DNA of 64,000 nt from Alloiococcus otitis ATCC 51267. Lineage in GTDB: Bacteria; Bacillota; Bacilli; Lactobacillales; Carnobacteriaceae_A. A model generated the notes under the pieces. It was not told the DNA's origin. It saw only the letters and a program-made list of their open reading frames with translations, and ran no database searches. Position numbers and translations under genes: made by a program. Shown in pieces: positions 9,130 through 17,577 of the stretch. How positions within the stretch are numbered: the first letter of the stretch is position 1; the number at the start of each line of letters is the position of its first letter. The DNA is taken from the NCBI RefSeq assembly GCF_000315445.1, contig NZ_JH992959.1:182953-246952 (forward strand). The letters are read 5' to 3'.

Positions 9130-9519
9130 CTATTCTCCTTTATTTTCAATAACACGAAAACGAACCGCTAACACATGATGCAATAGCGGTTCTCCTGTTG
9201 TATTGTCTGGTATCGTTGAATGTGCATGATCAAGCGGATTTAAGGTATAAGCAAAAGCCAAGCGTGGATGTTTTAGCTTGTCAGCCAAAGCTTCTAACCA
9301 GTAATCTAGCTGGTTACGATCAGTACGCTTGCCCCAAAGATGAACAGTTTGCTCTACATCTTCCACACGATCAGTATTGAACTGATGATCACTTTCATCT
9401 TCGCCAATGTAAATGAAAGGATAATGCGCGCTAGCATCCGGCAAGTAGTCATAAACGTTGTCCGTTATGTCCTGCGCTGTGGCAAATACATAACGAAAAA
9501 CAGCATTAGCAGGTGTCAT
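9130..9519 (-). CDS. Tail terminator/completion-like protein
   Basis: The 129-residue protein sits between the gp10-like connector and the tail tube gene, where tail terminators are encoded. It resembles the DUF806/tail completion group, with 'YPFIYIGEDESDHQFNT' and 'VHLWGKRTDRNQLDYWLEAL' preceding a C-terminal strand 'HHVLAVRFRVIE'. I assign the role mostly from gene order; the sequence match is by eye. It overlaps the gene upstream by 4 bases (ATGA type). Confidence 0.72.
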   Translation of the reverse strand: MTPANAVFRYVFATAQDITDNVYDYLPDASAHYPFIYIGEDESDHQFNTDRVEDVEQTVHLWGKRTDRNQLDYWLEALADKLKHPRLAFAYTLNPLDHAHSTIPDNTTGEPLLHHVLAVRFRVIENKGE

Positions 9520-9866
9520 GCAAACGCCCCTCTCATTACATCCATCAAGTCTTTTAGTAGAATAGGTTGCAATTCAGTCATCATGGGCCGCATGAAAGGC
9601 TGAGCAGACATAAAGCGAGTCCCGAATTCTTGGTAACCTGAGTAACCTGCTCGCGCGTGGATGATCGCTTCCTTAGGTTGGTATTCAGTCACGATATTTT
9701 CTTTCAAGAACCTCGTATCCACGGGGGCTTTTTGTTTGGCAATCGCCATGCCTTTTTCAGCGTTATTCTTTATCACTTGGTTGGCTTGCTTTGCTGCTTT
9801 CCCGCCAGCTTGATCGAGGATGTTAATGAGTTCATCGGCCCCTTTCAGATCCATTTCGATCTTCAT
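9516..9866 (-). CDS. HK97 gp10-like head-tail connector protein
   Basis: The 116-residue protein has the hallmark series of the HK97 gp10 family: 'KAPVDTRFLKENI' in the middle followed by 'YSGYQEFGTRFMSAQPFMRPMM' near the end. These proteins act at the head-tail joint or in tail completion. Its start overlaps the previous stop by 4 bases, so coupling of translation is likely. Confidence 0.87.
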   Translation of the reverse strand: MKIEMDLKGADELINILDQAGGKAAKQANQVIKNNAEKGMAIAKQKAPVDTRFLKENIVTEYQPKEAIIHARAGYSGYQEFGTRFMSAQPFMRPMMTELQPILLKDLMDVMRGAFA

Positions 9867-10216
9867 GGCGAAACCTCCTTCAAGCGAACGGACCCTTTCA
9901 CGGGTGCGTCAATGGCTTCAATCGGCTTAAAACTCCGGCCGTCGTAAAAGGCTTTGGAAAAAGGCGGTTGCTCTTGCAAAAAGCGAGCCACTAAAATACG
10001 ATCTTGACGATTGCCATATTGCTCATACACGACTTCTTGCGTGACGTAATTGGCCAAGCAAGGTACGTGGCGGGTGTCGGGTTTTGGCTCATCGTATTCG
10101 CCTGTCACCGGGTTGAATTCAGCCGGTTGATCGTCACCTAAGACCAGTTCAATCATGTTTGGTGTTTTAATAAAAGACCACCCGCCCTTGTCGTTCTTGG
10201 CCGGATGGTTCTTCAT
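9863..10216 (-). CDS. Putative head closure/head-tail adaptor protein
   Basis: This frame encodes 117 residues and lies between the gp6-like connector and the gp10-like protein, the slot for head-closure proteins. A central segment with 'RHVPCLANYVTQEVVYEQYGNRQ' and 'RPF/SFK' fits minor capsid proteins of lactococcal-type phages. The ATG at 10216 overlaps the preceding gene by 50 bases and has no clear ribosome-binding site. A start at the ATG at 10156 ('MIELVLGDDQ') would avoid the overlap. The exact start is therefore uncertain. Confidence 0.68.
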   Translation of the reverse strand: MKNHPAKNDKGGWSFIKTPNMIELVLGDDQPAEFNPVTGEYDEPKPDTRHVPCLANYVTQEVVYEQYGNRQDRILVARFLQEQPPFSKAFYDGRSFKPIEAIDAPVKGSVRLKEVSP

Positions 10217-10502
10217 TCAATTTGAAATCGCGTTCCAGGATAGGCCAAAACTCATCATACAGACCCGCTACATATTTTACGCTGTAGCCATCTACATTCT
10301 CGCTTTCCATGCCTTCGGATCCTCTGCGGTTGTAAAGTTTAGCAGCGACTTGCACTACCATGAAATTATATTTTTCATCGATCGTATTTGTCCCTGTGAT
10401 GACTTTAAACGCGTTTTGAGCATCTTCTAAGACATCTTTCAGAACCTCTAAATCTGGCGAGTCATCGGAAATCCCTAAACGACGTTGGAGCTTTTGAAGC
10501 AT
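10167..10502 (-). CDS. Phage head-tail connector protein (gp6-like)
   Basis: The 111-residue helical protein has the usual form of HK97 gp6-like connectors: an N-terminal 'LQRRLGISDDSPDLEVLKDV' helix and 'MVVQVAAKLYNRRGSEGMESE' followed by 'VKYVAGLYDEFWPILERDF'. It comes directly after the capsid/HeH region, the expected place. Its ATG overlaps by one base the stop codon of the HeH-like frame (TAATG). Confidence 0.85.
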   Translation of the reverse strand: MLQKLQRRLGISDDSPDLEVLKDVLEDAQNAFKVITGTNTIDEKYNFMVVQVAAKLYNRRGSEGMESENVDGYSVKYVAGLYDEFWPILERDFKLNEEPSGQERQGRVVFY

Positions 10503-10660
10503 TAATCTTCACTCCCTTGGGCCAGGTCTATTAAATTATCCTTGCGGGCGTTGGCTGGATAATCTACACCACGATCATCTAATATTTCTTTCAGTTGCGG
10601 AATAGTGTTGCCTCGGTAGTCTAACGGGGCTTCAGGGGTCCCCGGCTTTACTCCCCCGCT
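10502..10660 (-). CDS. HeH/LEM-like domain frame, probably a -1 frameshifted C-terminal extension of the capsid
   Basis: The frame is open for 52 codons from 10660 to a TAA at 10504-10502. It encodes 'TIPQLKEILDDRGVDYPANA' followed by 'RKDNLIDLA', a clear SAP/HeH-type helix-extension-helix motif that Lactobacillales phages often place near the capsid gene. There is no ATG, GTG or TTG in the open part before the domain. The capsid gene ends 10 bases downstream of the point where this frame opens, at GCG GGG GAG TAA. A -1 slip on the run of five G (10657-10653) would fuse capsid to this domain. A missing or extra G in the assembly would have the same effect. Confidence 0.6.
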   Translation of the reverse strand, partial: SGGVKPGTPEAPLDYRGNTIPQLKEILDDRGVDYPANARKDNLIDLAQGSED

Positions 10661-11616
10661 TCACCTTGGCTTGAGCCTAAAGATGCTTGAGGTTGAAGAA
10701 CAGCAAAGTCTTTCGCACCTTCTGGAATTGCAACAGCAATTTCAAAGACAGCTCTTAGAGCTTGCAAGTCTTGTTCAAAGAGGTGAACATCGCCTAGGCT
10801 TTCATTATCAGCATTTTGAACGGTAGATAGAGTCGCTTGGTCCGCAATTTTAAGGCGTAAGCTGGCCCCATTTGGCACGCCGTATTTCAATCCATTAAAG
10901 TTACCAGTAAGAAGAGTACCTTCAGGGTAGTCTTCTCCTTTAGATAGTTGTAGAGCGTGGTAAGGCAAGCTATCCAAGACACCAATACCATTCTGACTAG
11001 TTGGGCGCTCAAAGATAAATTGACCGTTAACACTGTCAGTATCTGTAAGTGTTCTAAGTCCACGATTTAGGGTACGGTGACCAACAAAAGCGGTTGGTTC
11101 GTTTGGAGTGGTAGCACCTAAGTCAAAGATGTTTTCAGCGGTCAAGTCACCCGCCACAATATTACCGGAAGCTTGCGCTTGGGCTAAAACAGAATTACCA
11201 AATGGATTGTTGTGGAGGCCTAAGAACGCCGCCCCATCAATTTTCTTATTGAACTTATCTGCAATGACCGGCACAATTTGACTGAAATATTGGCTCCAGG
11301 TGTAATTTAGAAACTCTTCCGAAACGGGAAGGATGACCCCAATTTTCTTGGTTTCTAAAATGTAGTCGCTGCCTTCAACTTTTGCAGTTGAGATTTTTTC
11401 GCCTTCGTCGACAAAGTAAGCATCAGACAATTCTCCAATGCCACCATTACGACGGACAATTCGTTGATTGCCCATGTCCACGCGTTCGCCTAGTTGGATC
11501 AGCTTGGATGTACTAACGAGTTGATTTAAAAAGGCGTTGGTGAACGGTTGGGCGGATACTTCACGTCCTAAAGTGTCGGACAATAGAACGTTATCGGGTT
11601 GGAATGATTGGGCCAT
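10648..11616 (-). CDS. Major capsid protein (HK97 fold)
   Basis: The 322-residue protein follows the scaffold gene and has the HK97-type capsid pattern: an N-terminal arm ending 'LIQLGERVDMGNQRIVRRNG', the 'KKIGVILPVSEEFLNYT' spine and 'DKKIDGAAFLGLHNNPFG' P-domain region, then 'AFVGHRTLNRGLRTL'. It ends '...SSQGEAGE'. A HeH-like domain in the -1 frame immediately follows, so a longer minor form may also be made. The gene lies 4 bases after the scaffold stop. The coat forms the icosahedral head. Confidence 0.92.
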   Translation of the reverse strand: MAQSFQPDNVLLSDTLGREVSAQPFTNAFLNQLVSTSKLIQLGERVDMGNQRIVRRNGGIGELSDAYFVDEGEKISTAKVEGSDYILETKKIGVILPVSEEFLNYTWSQYFSQIVPVIADKFNKKIDGAAFLGLHNNPFGNSVLAQAQASGNIVAGDLTAENIFDLGATTPNEPTAFVGHRTLNRGLRTLTDTDSVNGQFIFERPTSQNGIGVLDSLPYHALQLSKGEDYPEGTLLTGNFNGLKYGVPNGASLRLKIADQATLSTVQNADNESLGDVHLFEQDLQALRAVFEIAVAIPEGAKDFAVLQPQASLGSSQGEAGE

Positions 11617-11619
11617 GTG

Positions 11620-12171
11620 TTATCGCTCCTTCGCTTGGTCTAAAATGTCAAACATGTTTTGATCGCTGTCATCTGCTTCAGTCCCGCCGCTGACTTTGGG
11701 CGGTTTGCTAGTAGCGTACTCGCTCTTCACGGCACTGATCACCTTCGCCAATGCGTCAGCCCGGCTACTCATGCCGTCTAAGCTGTCCGCCTGCACCAAA
11801 TCAAGCGTTGATTGGTTAACGGGAATGTTCAGTTCATCTAACTTTTTAATGGACTCATCATGAATTTCCCGTTGTTTTTCCCGCCGTTTGTATTCTGCGA
11901 TTTGCTCTTCGTATTTTTGTCGCTCTTCTTCTTGCTTGCGTTCAGTTTCTTTAATACGATAGTCAGCTAATTCATCGGCGGACATCTTCGCTTCTTTTTG
12001 GGCCTGCTCATACGCTCGCTTAACAGCTTCTTCTTGGTTTTCTTTGAGTTCGTCAATTTGCTTTTGGTATTTATCTTGTTCTTTTTCCAAACGGCGTTTC
12101 ATTTCCGCTACTTGAACGGTTTTCTCTTCTTCCGCTTGGGTTTGGTCTTGCTTTTGTTCTTCGTCTGCCAT
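11620..12171 (-). CDS. Phage scaffold protein (coiled coil)
   Basis: The 183-residue protein is almost wholly charged coiled coil rich in Glu, Lys and Gln (for example 'MKRRLEKEQDKYQKQIDELK'). The end is less charged ('SGGTEADDSDQNMFDILDQA'). It resembles the DUF4355 scaffold family of Gram-positive siphoviruses and precedes the capsid gene, where scaffolds are encoded. Such proteins guide shell assembly and then leave the head. Confidence 0.85.
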   Translation of the reverse strand: MADEEQKQDQTQAEEEKTVQVAEMKRRLEKEQDKYQKQIDELKENQEEAVKRAYEQAQKEAKMSADELADYRIKETERKQEEERQKYEEQIAEYKRREKQREIHDESIKKLDELNIPVNQSTLDLVQADSLDGMSSRADALAKVISAVKSEYATSKPPKVSGGTEADDSDQNMFDILDQAKER

Positions 12172-12261
12172 ATTTAAAATCCTTCCTTACGCTTTCTACG
12201 TGCAACCTCCACGATCTCATGCATCTTTTTCCGTCGTTAAGCACGGTTTGGACAAATACCC

Positions 12262-13263
12262 TTAGGGCTCATAGTCTTTGTATTCATCTAAGTTTGTACC
12301 GCCATCCACATAGTCCATTTTTATTTGCATATAACTGCTACATTTACAGTTCGGATGCATCGGGTAAAAGTTTTCCCCAACGCGGATATCGTCTAACGGA
12401 ATAGCGGTGCCATCTAAGTCCGCACAAACATCGCAAGCCGTTGGTTCCGCCACGTAAATGGCGTGTGTGAACCCGTTGGCCTTGCCACTTTCAATTTGGG
12501 AGTCGGCTCGCACGCGAGCCATTTCCGTCTTGAGCAGTCGCATGGCTTCGTTCTCGCTGGCATTAAATTTAGCCATTAATCGGTCCCGCTCTTTGCGGTA
12601 GCCCATCATGTCTGTAAAAATATTGGCTAAGCTATTGAAGACATCGCGTTGCATCTCTTGATAGTGACCGGTTCGACCCCAAATACGTTCACTGAAGTCC
12701 GCGCCATAAAAGTCCGCTTTAACAATATTTCGGTAATCTTGGCTGGGACTAACAACAGAATTGCCAAGAATACCCGCTTGCTCTTTGTTTTCACGGATAA
12801 TTTCCCGTTGGCGCTCCATTTCATCTTCAACTTCGTCCAGCAAGGATTGCTCAATTAACCCTTCTTCGTCGTCGTACATTGTCAATAATTCCAAATTGAT
12901 TTCAGCCTTTAAGACTTCTAGGCGTGACGTTCGCATTTTCAAATTGTAGGTGCGTAACCATTCATTAGCTTCCGGGCTAAAGTCTTTTTCGGCCACAGCT
13001 TTGCGCGCTTTGTCAAAGTATTGTGTAACATCAAAAGCGCTCGCCTTTTTCTTCGCTTCTTCCACGCTTAGCCCTTCGCGTCCTGCATAGCGACGGTAAA
13101 ACTCATCGATCATATTCCCCACGCGTTCAGCAGCCGCTTGGTGGATGCCTTTGATCAATTGCTCTTGGTCGACATCTTCCATAATCCATTCAGCTATCTT
13201 ACGCCGTTCGCGGTTGTAATTTCTATTCGCTATCTGTTGCTGGCGGGTCTTGGTCAAAACCAT
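12262..13263 (-). CDS. Minor head protein (SPP1 gp7/Mu gpF-like)
   Basis: The 333-residue protein starts 'MVLTKTRQQQIANRNYNRER'. This ATG has GAGGAGGAA eight bases upstream, while an earlier ATG at 13281 sits within that site and is rejected. The long helical N-terminal half is followed at about residues 240-320 by the Mu gpF-like domain: 'LLKTEMARVRADSQIESGKA', 'VAEPTACDVCADLDGT' and 'YPMHPNCKCSSY', with the conserved Cys and His residues. It overlaps the portal gene by 41 bases. In SPP1 the equivalent protein travels with DNA and influences ejection. Confidence 0.88.
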   Translation of the reverse strand: MVLTKTRQQQIANRNYNRERRKIAEWIMEDVDQEQLIKGIHQAAAERVGNMIDEFYRRYAGREGLSVEEAKKKASAFDVTQYFDKARKAVAEKDFSPEANEWLRTYNLKMRTSRLEVLKAEINLELLTMYDDEEGLIEQSLLDEVEDEMERQREIIRENKEQAGILGNSVVSPSQDYRNIVKADFYGADFSERIWGRTGHYQEMQRDVFNSLANIFTDMMGYRKERDRLMAKFNASENEAMRLLKTEMARVRADSQIESGKANGFTHAIYVAEPTACDVCADLDGTAIPLDDIRVGENFYPMHPNCKCSSYMQIKMDYVDGGTNLDEYKDYEP

Positions 13264-14704
13264 AACGACGTTCCTCCTCACTCATGTAAAGCTGAGCGGG
13301 ACTCTCGCGGGTCAAGCGTTCCACTTCAGTGGCTTCGTCAGTAAAGGAGGCTAATTCTCGTAAAGTAGCCTGACTCAATTCCCCGCCTGCTTCGATAAAG
13401 TTCCCGACTTCTTCCCAAACATCTTGCGGGAGGTTGGGGTGAAACGTGAATTTCAATTGATCTAAATTAATCGGCGTGTCGTTTAATTCTTCATGGATAT
13501 TGGCAAGTAACTTGTACCGACGGCGTAAAGCCTTGGTAAAATAACGTTCTTTAATAACTTGAATTTGACGTAAGCCAATCAGCTTGTACTGGATCGCAAT
13601 ACCCGATTGCTGCCCGCTGAAATTTTTGTCATCCAAGTTCGGGATGTTCGCCAGTTTAAAAATATCGTTCAGCAAACGGTCTTTGTATTTTTCAGTTCCC
13701 TGCACATCGTACTGTTTGTAAATATATTCGGCCTTGCCTTGTGTAGAGGATCCGTTAGCCGTAACGCCATTCTCCAACACAAAAATGTTGGCGTCCGCCA
13801 TAGCTTCGGCTCCTTCGCGTCCGCCTATGCTGTCTATGTCATCCACGGAAAGTACTAATGTGGCATCATTCAGATCGGACATATAATTAGCTGTGTCAGA
13901 TTGTGCATTGTCATAGGCGTTGATTTGGCTCAATACGGGTTCAAAATCACCTGTACGGAATCGGTTATTCCACCACTCAACAACAGGGACAATCCCATAT
14001 TCATGGCGGGTAACGTCAGGGCTATTAAAGTTGATGTTCTCGTAAGCTTGCGGTGGGTAAGTATAAATATAATTGTCCGTGTAAATGGTGATATGCATTT
14101 TTCCGTTGTAAGTCGGACAATGCACCGCTCCAATAATGGGATATTTAACGCTCGCTTCCCGAATCACAAATAACTCGCTTGGATCAATGATTGAAATATT
14201 ATCTAGCCCATCGCTGTCGCGGTAGTGCAATTCATAAGCCCGGCCAAAGCGGGAGGCATCATAGCCTAAATCATAATTCAGAGCATCAATATCGTTGTTT
14301 TCGTGGATGTCAGAAAGGTTTTCTTCATCTAAGGTGATCGGGTTCCCAAGTAGATAGCCGGTTACAAAGGAACTAATATACCCGCCAAAGTTGTGCTGAA
14401 TACGGTTGTCGGCCTTATTCTTATCCACGCGGCGCTGACCTGTCTTGATGTCAGTGTTATTGCCTTTAGAATAGTCATCTAAAATGTTGATACGGTCTAG
14501 CTGTGCGCCTTTGAATTGGTTCAGCATTCGGCGCAAGCGTTTGTGGCCTTCTGCTGTGTTGAGCAAGTCATCCATGCCGTCAGCCAGAAAGTGATCATTA
14601 GCGCCATCTTGGAATTCCACGCTGTCATGTCGGTTCATCACGGTGTCCCGGTCCATGTCCCGTTCAAATTGATAGGACTTTGGTACATAGTCGCCTTCGC
14701 TCAT
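13223..14704 (-). CDS. Phage portal protein (SPP1 gp6-like)
   Basis: The 493-residue protein matches the SPP1-type portal family in length and motifs: 'YSKGNNTDIKTGQRRVDKNK', 'NFGGYISSFVTGYLLGNPIT', 'YELHYRDSDGLDNISIIDPS' and 'SQTANYMSDLNDATLVLS'-like helices. The late part has 'NFSGQQSGIAIQYKLIGL', a conserved segment of this family. It is located between terminase and minor head genes. The portal is the dodecameric ring through which DNA is packed and leaves. Confidence 0.93.
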   Translation of the reverse strand: MSEGDYVPKSYQFERDMDRDTVMNRHDSVEFQDGANDHFLADGMDDLLNTAEGHKRLRRMLNQFKGAQLDRINILDDYSKGNNTDIKTGQRRVDKNKADNRIQHNFGGYISSFVTGYLLGNPITLDEENLSDIHENNDIDALNYDLGYDASRFGRAYELHYRDSDGLDNISIIDPSELFVIREASVKYPIIGAVHCPTYNGKMHITIYTDNYIYTYPPQAYENINFNSPDVTRHEYGIVPVVEWWNNRFRTGDFEPVLSQINAYDNAQSDTANYMSDLNDATLVLSVDDIDSIGGREGAEAMADANIFVLENGVTANGSSTQGKAEYIYKQYDVQGTEKYKDRLLNDIFKLANIPNLDDKNFSGQQSGIAIQYKLIGLRQIQVIKERYFTKALRRRYKLLANIHEELNDTPINLDQLKFTFHPNLPQDVWEEVGNFIEAGGELSQATLRELASFTDEATEVERLTRESPAQLYMSEEERRYGFDQDPPATDSE

Positions 14705-14718
14705 TCTGTCGCTCCTTT

Positions 14719-16017
14719 CTATTGGAAGAGTTGTTTGGCTTTATGAATAGCCTTGTCAGCATTGAACTCGCCTTTGTTGAGCATGTCCTGCCCTAATGCG
14801 TATCTTGTTGCATCGATAGCGTGGTTATCTTTATCAACCAGTCTTGGTAATGGATCGCCGTAGCGGTCGGTGTCGTAATCGATGTTTTCAAACTCCCACG
14901 CAATATGAGGGGTTCGTTTCGGGTCGATACAAATAAACTCCAAATCATCAAGCCATTGCTCACCATACTCTACTGAGTCTTTGCCTTTTACAGCACCATA
15001 GACCCGCTTAATGCCGTGCTCTTTCTTCAGTTCGGCAATACTCTTCGGTTCGGCACTATCGGCCGCTATACGCTTGCTTTGGTAGCCTCTCGCATGCAAG
15101 ACCTTAGCCAGCTGACGGTTCGAAATCTTTTGCCCATAATATTCATCAACTGCATAAATGCCATTATGCTTCTTGTCATAGTGCCAGCAGACAAAGGCTA
15201 GTGGATCGGTGGCGTATCCAAAGTCCACGCCGAACCGCAAGTTATCGAAAGCTTGCGCTTGCTCGTCTGGAATGGTATCAAACACCAGATTGTCAAACGG
15301 AACAACGCCAGACCCAATGGCTTCACCTAAATATTCCCAATCGTACCGGCGTTGGCTCTTTTCTTTCGTTGCTTCGGCTTCATCAATAAAGGCTTGAGCA
15401 ATATAGGGGTTGTCGTGATAAGTCGAGTGATGAACATAGGTGTTAGCTGGCAAGAAATGACTATTGTACTTTTTATTGACCCAAGATTGTCGGCGTTTGG
15501 GCGGGTTATAAGAATAGAAAAACTTATAAAAAAGACCGTCCCCTAGCTCGCCCCGTAAGAGGGAGTTGGTGATGGTCTTCACTTCATCTTCTGTTTTAAA
15601 CTCGGCTAATTCCTCGATCCAGCCAATGGCAAAGGGAAATTGACTGTCTTTTAAAGACTTAATGCGTTCTGGATTTTGCGCGCCACGAAAGACGATGTAA
15701 TTCCCACGCGGAAGGTAAGTAATCCGCAACGGGCTTTTGTTGAATTTAAACAGGTGTGTAACCTTCTGCTCTTGAATGGCCCATTTTAACTGCTCATAAA
15801 CGGACTGTTCTAGCGTGTTATCTGTCTTTCGTATAGCCACAGCGTTAACGGCCTTGCGCATGATTAATTGGATCAGGATATGAGCAATGTCGGATGATTT
15901 TCCCGACCCTCGGCCGCCTTTGCAAATAATGTTTAAAATGTCAGGATCTTTCGCGGCGTTCCATACAGCGTGAAATTTGGGCGGAATCAGATCACTCATC
16001 TTCAGGGTCGATGTCAT
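14719..16017 (-). CDS. Terminase large subunit
   Basis: The 432-residue packaging motor has an N-terminal ATPase with Walker A GGRGSGKS (about residues 34-41), a 'NAVAIRKTDNTLEQSVYEQL' segment and a Walker B-like 'FAIGWIEELAEF'. The C-terminal RNase H-like nuclease starts at 'RFGVDFGYATDPLAFVCWHY', with the first catalytic Asp, then 'RIAADSAEPKSI', and ends with 'VDKDNHAIDATRYAL'. This fits the Terminase_3/PBSX-type TerL group. It overlaps the small subunit by 26 bases. Confidence 0.94.
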   Translation of the reverse strand: MTSTLKMSDLIPPKFHAVWNAAKDPDILNIICKGGRGSGKSSDIAHILIQLIMRKAVNAVAIRKTDNTLEQSVYEQLKWAIQEQKVTHLFKFNKSPLRITYLPRGNYIVFRGAQNPERIKSLKDSQFPFAIGWIEELAEFKTEDEVKTITNSLLRGELGDGLFYKFFYSYNPPKRRQSWVNKKYNSHFLPANTYVHHSTYHDNPYIAQAFIDEAEATKEKSQRRYDWEYLGEAIGSGVVPFDNLVFDTIPDEQAQAFDNLRFGVDFGYATDPLAFVCWHYDKKHNGIYAVDEYYGQKISNRQLAKVLHARGYQSKRIAADSAEPKSIAELKKEHGIKRVYGAVKGKDSVEYGEQWLDDLEFICIDPKRTPHIAWEFENIDYDTDRYGDPLPRLVDKDNHAIDATRYALGQDMLNKGEFNADKAIHKAKQLFQ

Positions 16018-16408
16018 CGATGAATTGCACGCCTCCTGTCAGCTCAATTTCGGAACGGTCGGTAAAGGCTCCGTGAATTTTCAAAATATGTTCCAGAGAA
16101 CGCTGACGATCTTCCACGGACGGCGTGTACTGCCGTTCGGTTTCTTTGGTGACCTCATCTTTCTGCTTGTCAGTTTCCTTGAAGTGGCTGGTTTGAGGTT
16201 CGCCTCTAGCAATACTTGACGATAAAGCAATAGCTTCTGCAACCGACATGGCTTTTTCATCGAACAGTTGTTCGGTTCGGCGTTTGATTGCTTGTGATAT
16301 TTTAACATTATGCAACAAACGCCCTGCTTGCGCTCCAGCTGTTTTCTTGCTGTAGCCCGCGTTAATGGCTGCTTTTGTAGCGTTCCCATGGATGATGTAC
16401 TCATCCAC
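15992..16408 (-). CDS. Terminase small subunit (start may lie upstream at 16441)
   Basis: From the first standard start, GTG at 16408, the protein has 138 residues beginning 'VDEYIIHGNATKAAINAGYS', the DNA-binding HTH core of the Terminase_2 family. The family usually has 'LNVRQRKFVDEY' at the start, and that exact text is encoded in frame upstream of the GTG with no ATG, GTG or TTG. A perfect AGGAGGTGAT site (16456-16447) stands nine bases before an in-frame ATC at 16441. Either translation begins at a non-standard ATC, or the sequence has an indel near the start. The C-terminal end is acidic and overlaps TerL. Confidence 0.85.
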   Translation of the reverse strand: MDEYIIHGNATKAAINAGYSKKTAGAQAGRLLHNVKISQAIKRRTEQLFDEKAMSVAEAIALSSSIARGEPQTSHFKETDKQKDEVTKETERQYTPSVEDRQRSLEHILKIHGAFTDRSEIELTGGVQFIDDIDPEDE

Positions 16409-16464
16409 AAATTTTCGTTGTCGTACATTTAATTTATCGATTTTCCATCACCTCCTAAAATATG

Positions 16465-16603
16465 TAGAAAGAATGCAAGCTAGGCGGAGGAATATTTCAG
16501 AATGGCAATGATACGTTAAAAAGAGTAGGACACTTTGATATGCACCGCGTCAAAAGTTGATCGGACTTTTAAAAGTATGGACACCTTTCTTGCATTCTTT
16601 CTA
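16465..16603 (+). repeat. 15-bp perfect inverted repeat flanking the intergenic DNA upstream of terS
   Basis: TAGAAAGAATGCAAG at 16465-16479 is repeated as its exact complement at 16589-16603, with 109 bases between. The region lies directly in front of the small terminase gene, where cos or pac sites are typically found. A 6-bp stem-loop (16616-16632) next to it follows the late regulator gene. The role as packaging site is inference. Confidence 0.6.
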
Positions 16604-16633
16604 TACTACCACTTTACACCTGATAGAGGTGTC

Positions 16634-17059
16634 TTAAAAGGTCCTCATAAATTTGTGCGGAAAAAGTTTTTCAAAAGCTCGCAAGGCTTGCTCATGTAGC
16701 TTCCGCACCCATCGGACGCTGTAGTGGTGCTGTTGGGCAATTTGCTCAAAGGTCTTGCCTTTAAAATAGCGTTCAGATAATACCATACGGTAACGGTCAT
16801 CAGATAGTTCATTCACTTCCATGGACAGCTTTAATTTATAATCAACTAATTCATCAACTTGTTTGTCCACGTCGTCATGAAGTTTAAAGAGTCGGTGCAA
16901 CTTATCTTCGTGCGTACGAGTCGGGGATGACTGAACATTCACATCACTAATCTTACTGGCTGATAAAATGCTCGCCTTGACCAATTCGTATTGATTTTGC
17001 TTTTCGGTTACGGCGTGATCGAGCGTTAGGCATTGCTGAAAGTACTCCCTTGGCGTCAT
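16634..17059 (-). CDS. ArpU/RinA-like phage late transcription regulator
   Basis: The 141-residue protein has two helical halves. The C-terminal part 'YRMVLSERYFKGKTFEQIAQ' followed by 'HHYSVRWVRKLHEQALRAF' is a sigma-70 region 4-like helix-turn-helix, as in the ArpU/RinA/DUF1492 late activators. These genes stand just before terS and turn on packaging and structural genes. That is the gene order here. The start overlaps the previous stop by 4 bases. Confidence 0.78.
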   Translation of the reverse strand: MTPREYFQQCLTLDHAVTEKQNQYELVKASILSASKISDVNVQSSPTRTHEDKLHRLFKLHDDVDKQVDELVDYKLKLSMEVNELSDDRYRMVLSERYFKGKTFEQIAQQHHYSVRWVRKLHEQALRAFEKLFPHKFMRTF

Positions 17060-17565
17060 TCACTCACCTCTTCCAACTTGTCCATATAGCGGTTATAGGT
17101 CTGCCGCTTAACCCGTCCGCCATACTCCATATGACGAATGACACGGCTCCCCATGGATAAATCAGCTTGCTTCACGCCTTTCCGCTTCCGCTTTTGTTTT
17201 ATCTTTTGGGCCTCTTCGGGCGTAATAAACAAGTATTTTGTATGCCCTTGTTGGATTTCATCATCAATCATTTCTTCAATGATCGGTAAATCGTTGACAT
17301 CAACGTCATCTCTAAAGAGCGTCAAGGCCTCTCTCGCCCGTCGCTCACTCATCTGAAGGTATTTCGCCACGGGGGCCAAGTTGGGTCCATAATAGTTAAT
17401 TTTATCTCGTATAGTGGCCAAGTCTTGAGGAGAAGCAGGGGCCTTCACTGAAGCGTTAAAGTATTCTTGAACCTGCTGGAGGCGCTGATCATCATCGGGG
17501 CAATCGCTAACATGACCATATTCATTTTCGATCGATCGAATAAGGTTAATAATGCGTTCTTCCAC
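17056..17565 (-). CDS. Phage protein of unknown function, possible DNA-binding
   Basis: I do not recognise this 169-residue family. Residues about 60-90 ('LAPVAKYLQMSERRAREALT') look like a helix-turn-helix. A basic segment 'EEAQKIKQKRKRKGVKQADL' lies at about 120-140, and the end again looks helical ('YGGRVKRQTYNRYMDKLEEV'). It overlaps the late regulator and follows another HTH protein, so a regulatory or DNA-binding role is possible. Confidence 0.6.
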   Translation of the reverse strand: MEERIINLIRSIENEYGHVSDCPDDDQRLQQVQEYFNASVKAPASPQDLATIRDKINYYGPNLAPVAKYLQMSERRAREALTLFRDDVDVNDLPIIEEMIDDEIQQGHTKYLFITPEEAQKIKQKRKRKGVKQADLSMGSRVIRHMEYGGRVKRQTYNRYMDKLEEVSE

Positions 17566-17577
17566 GCTAGACCTCCT

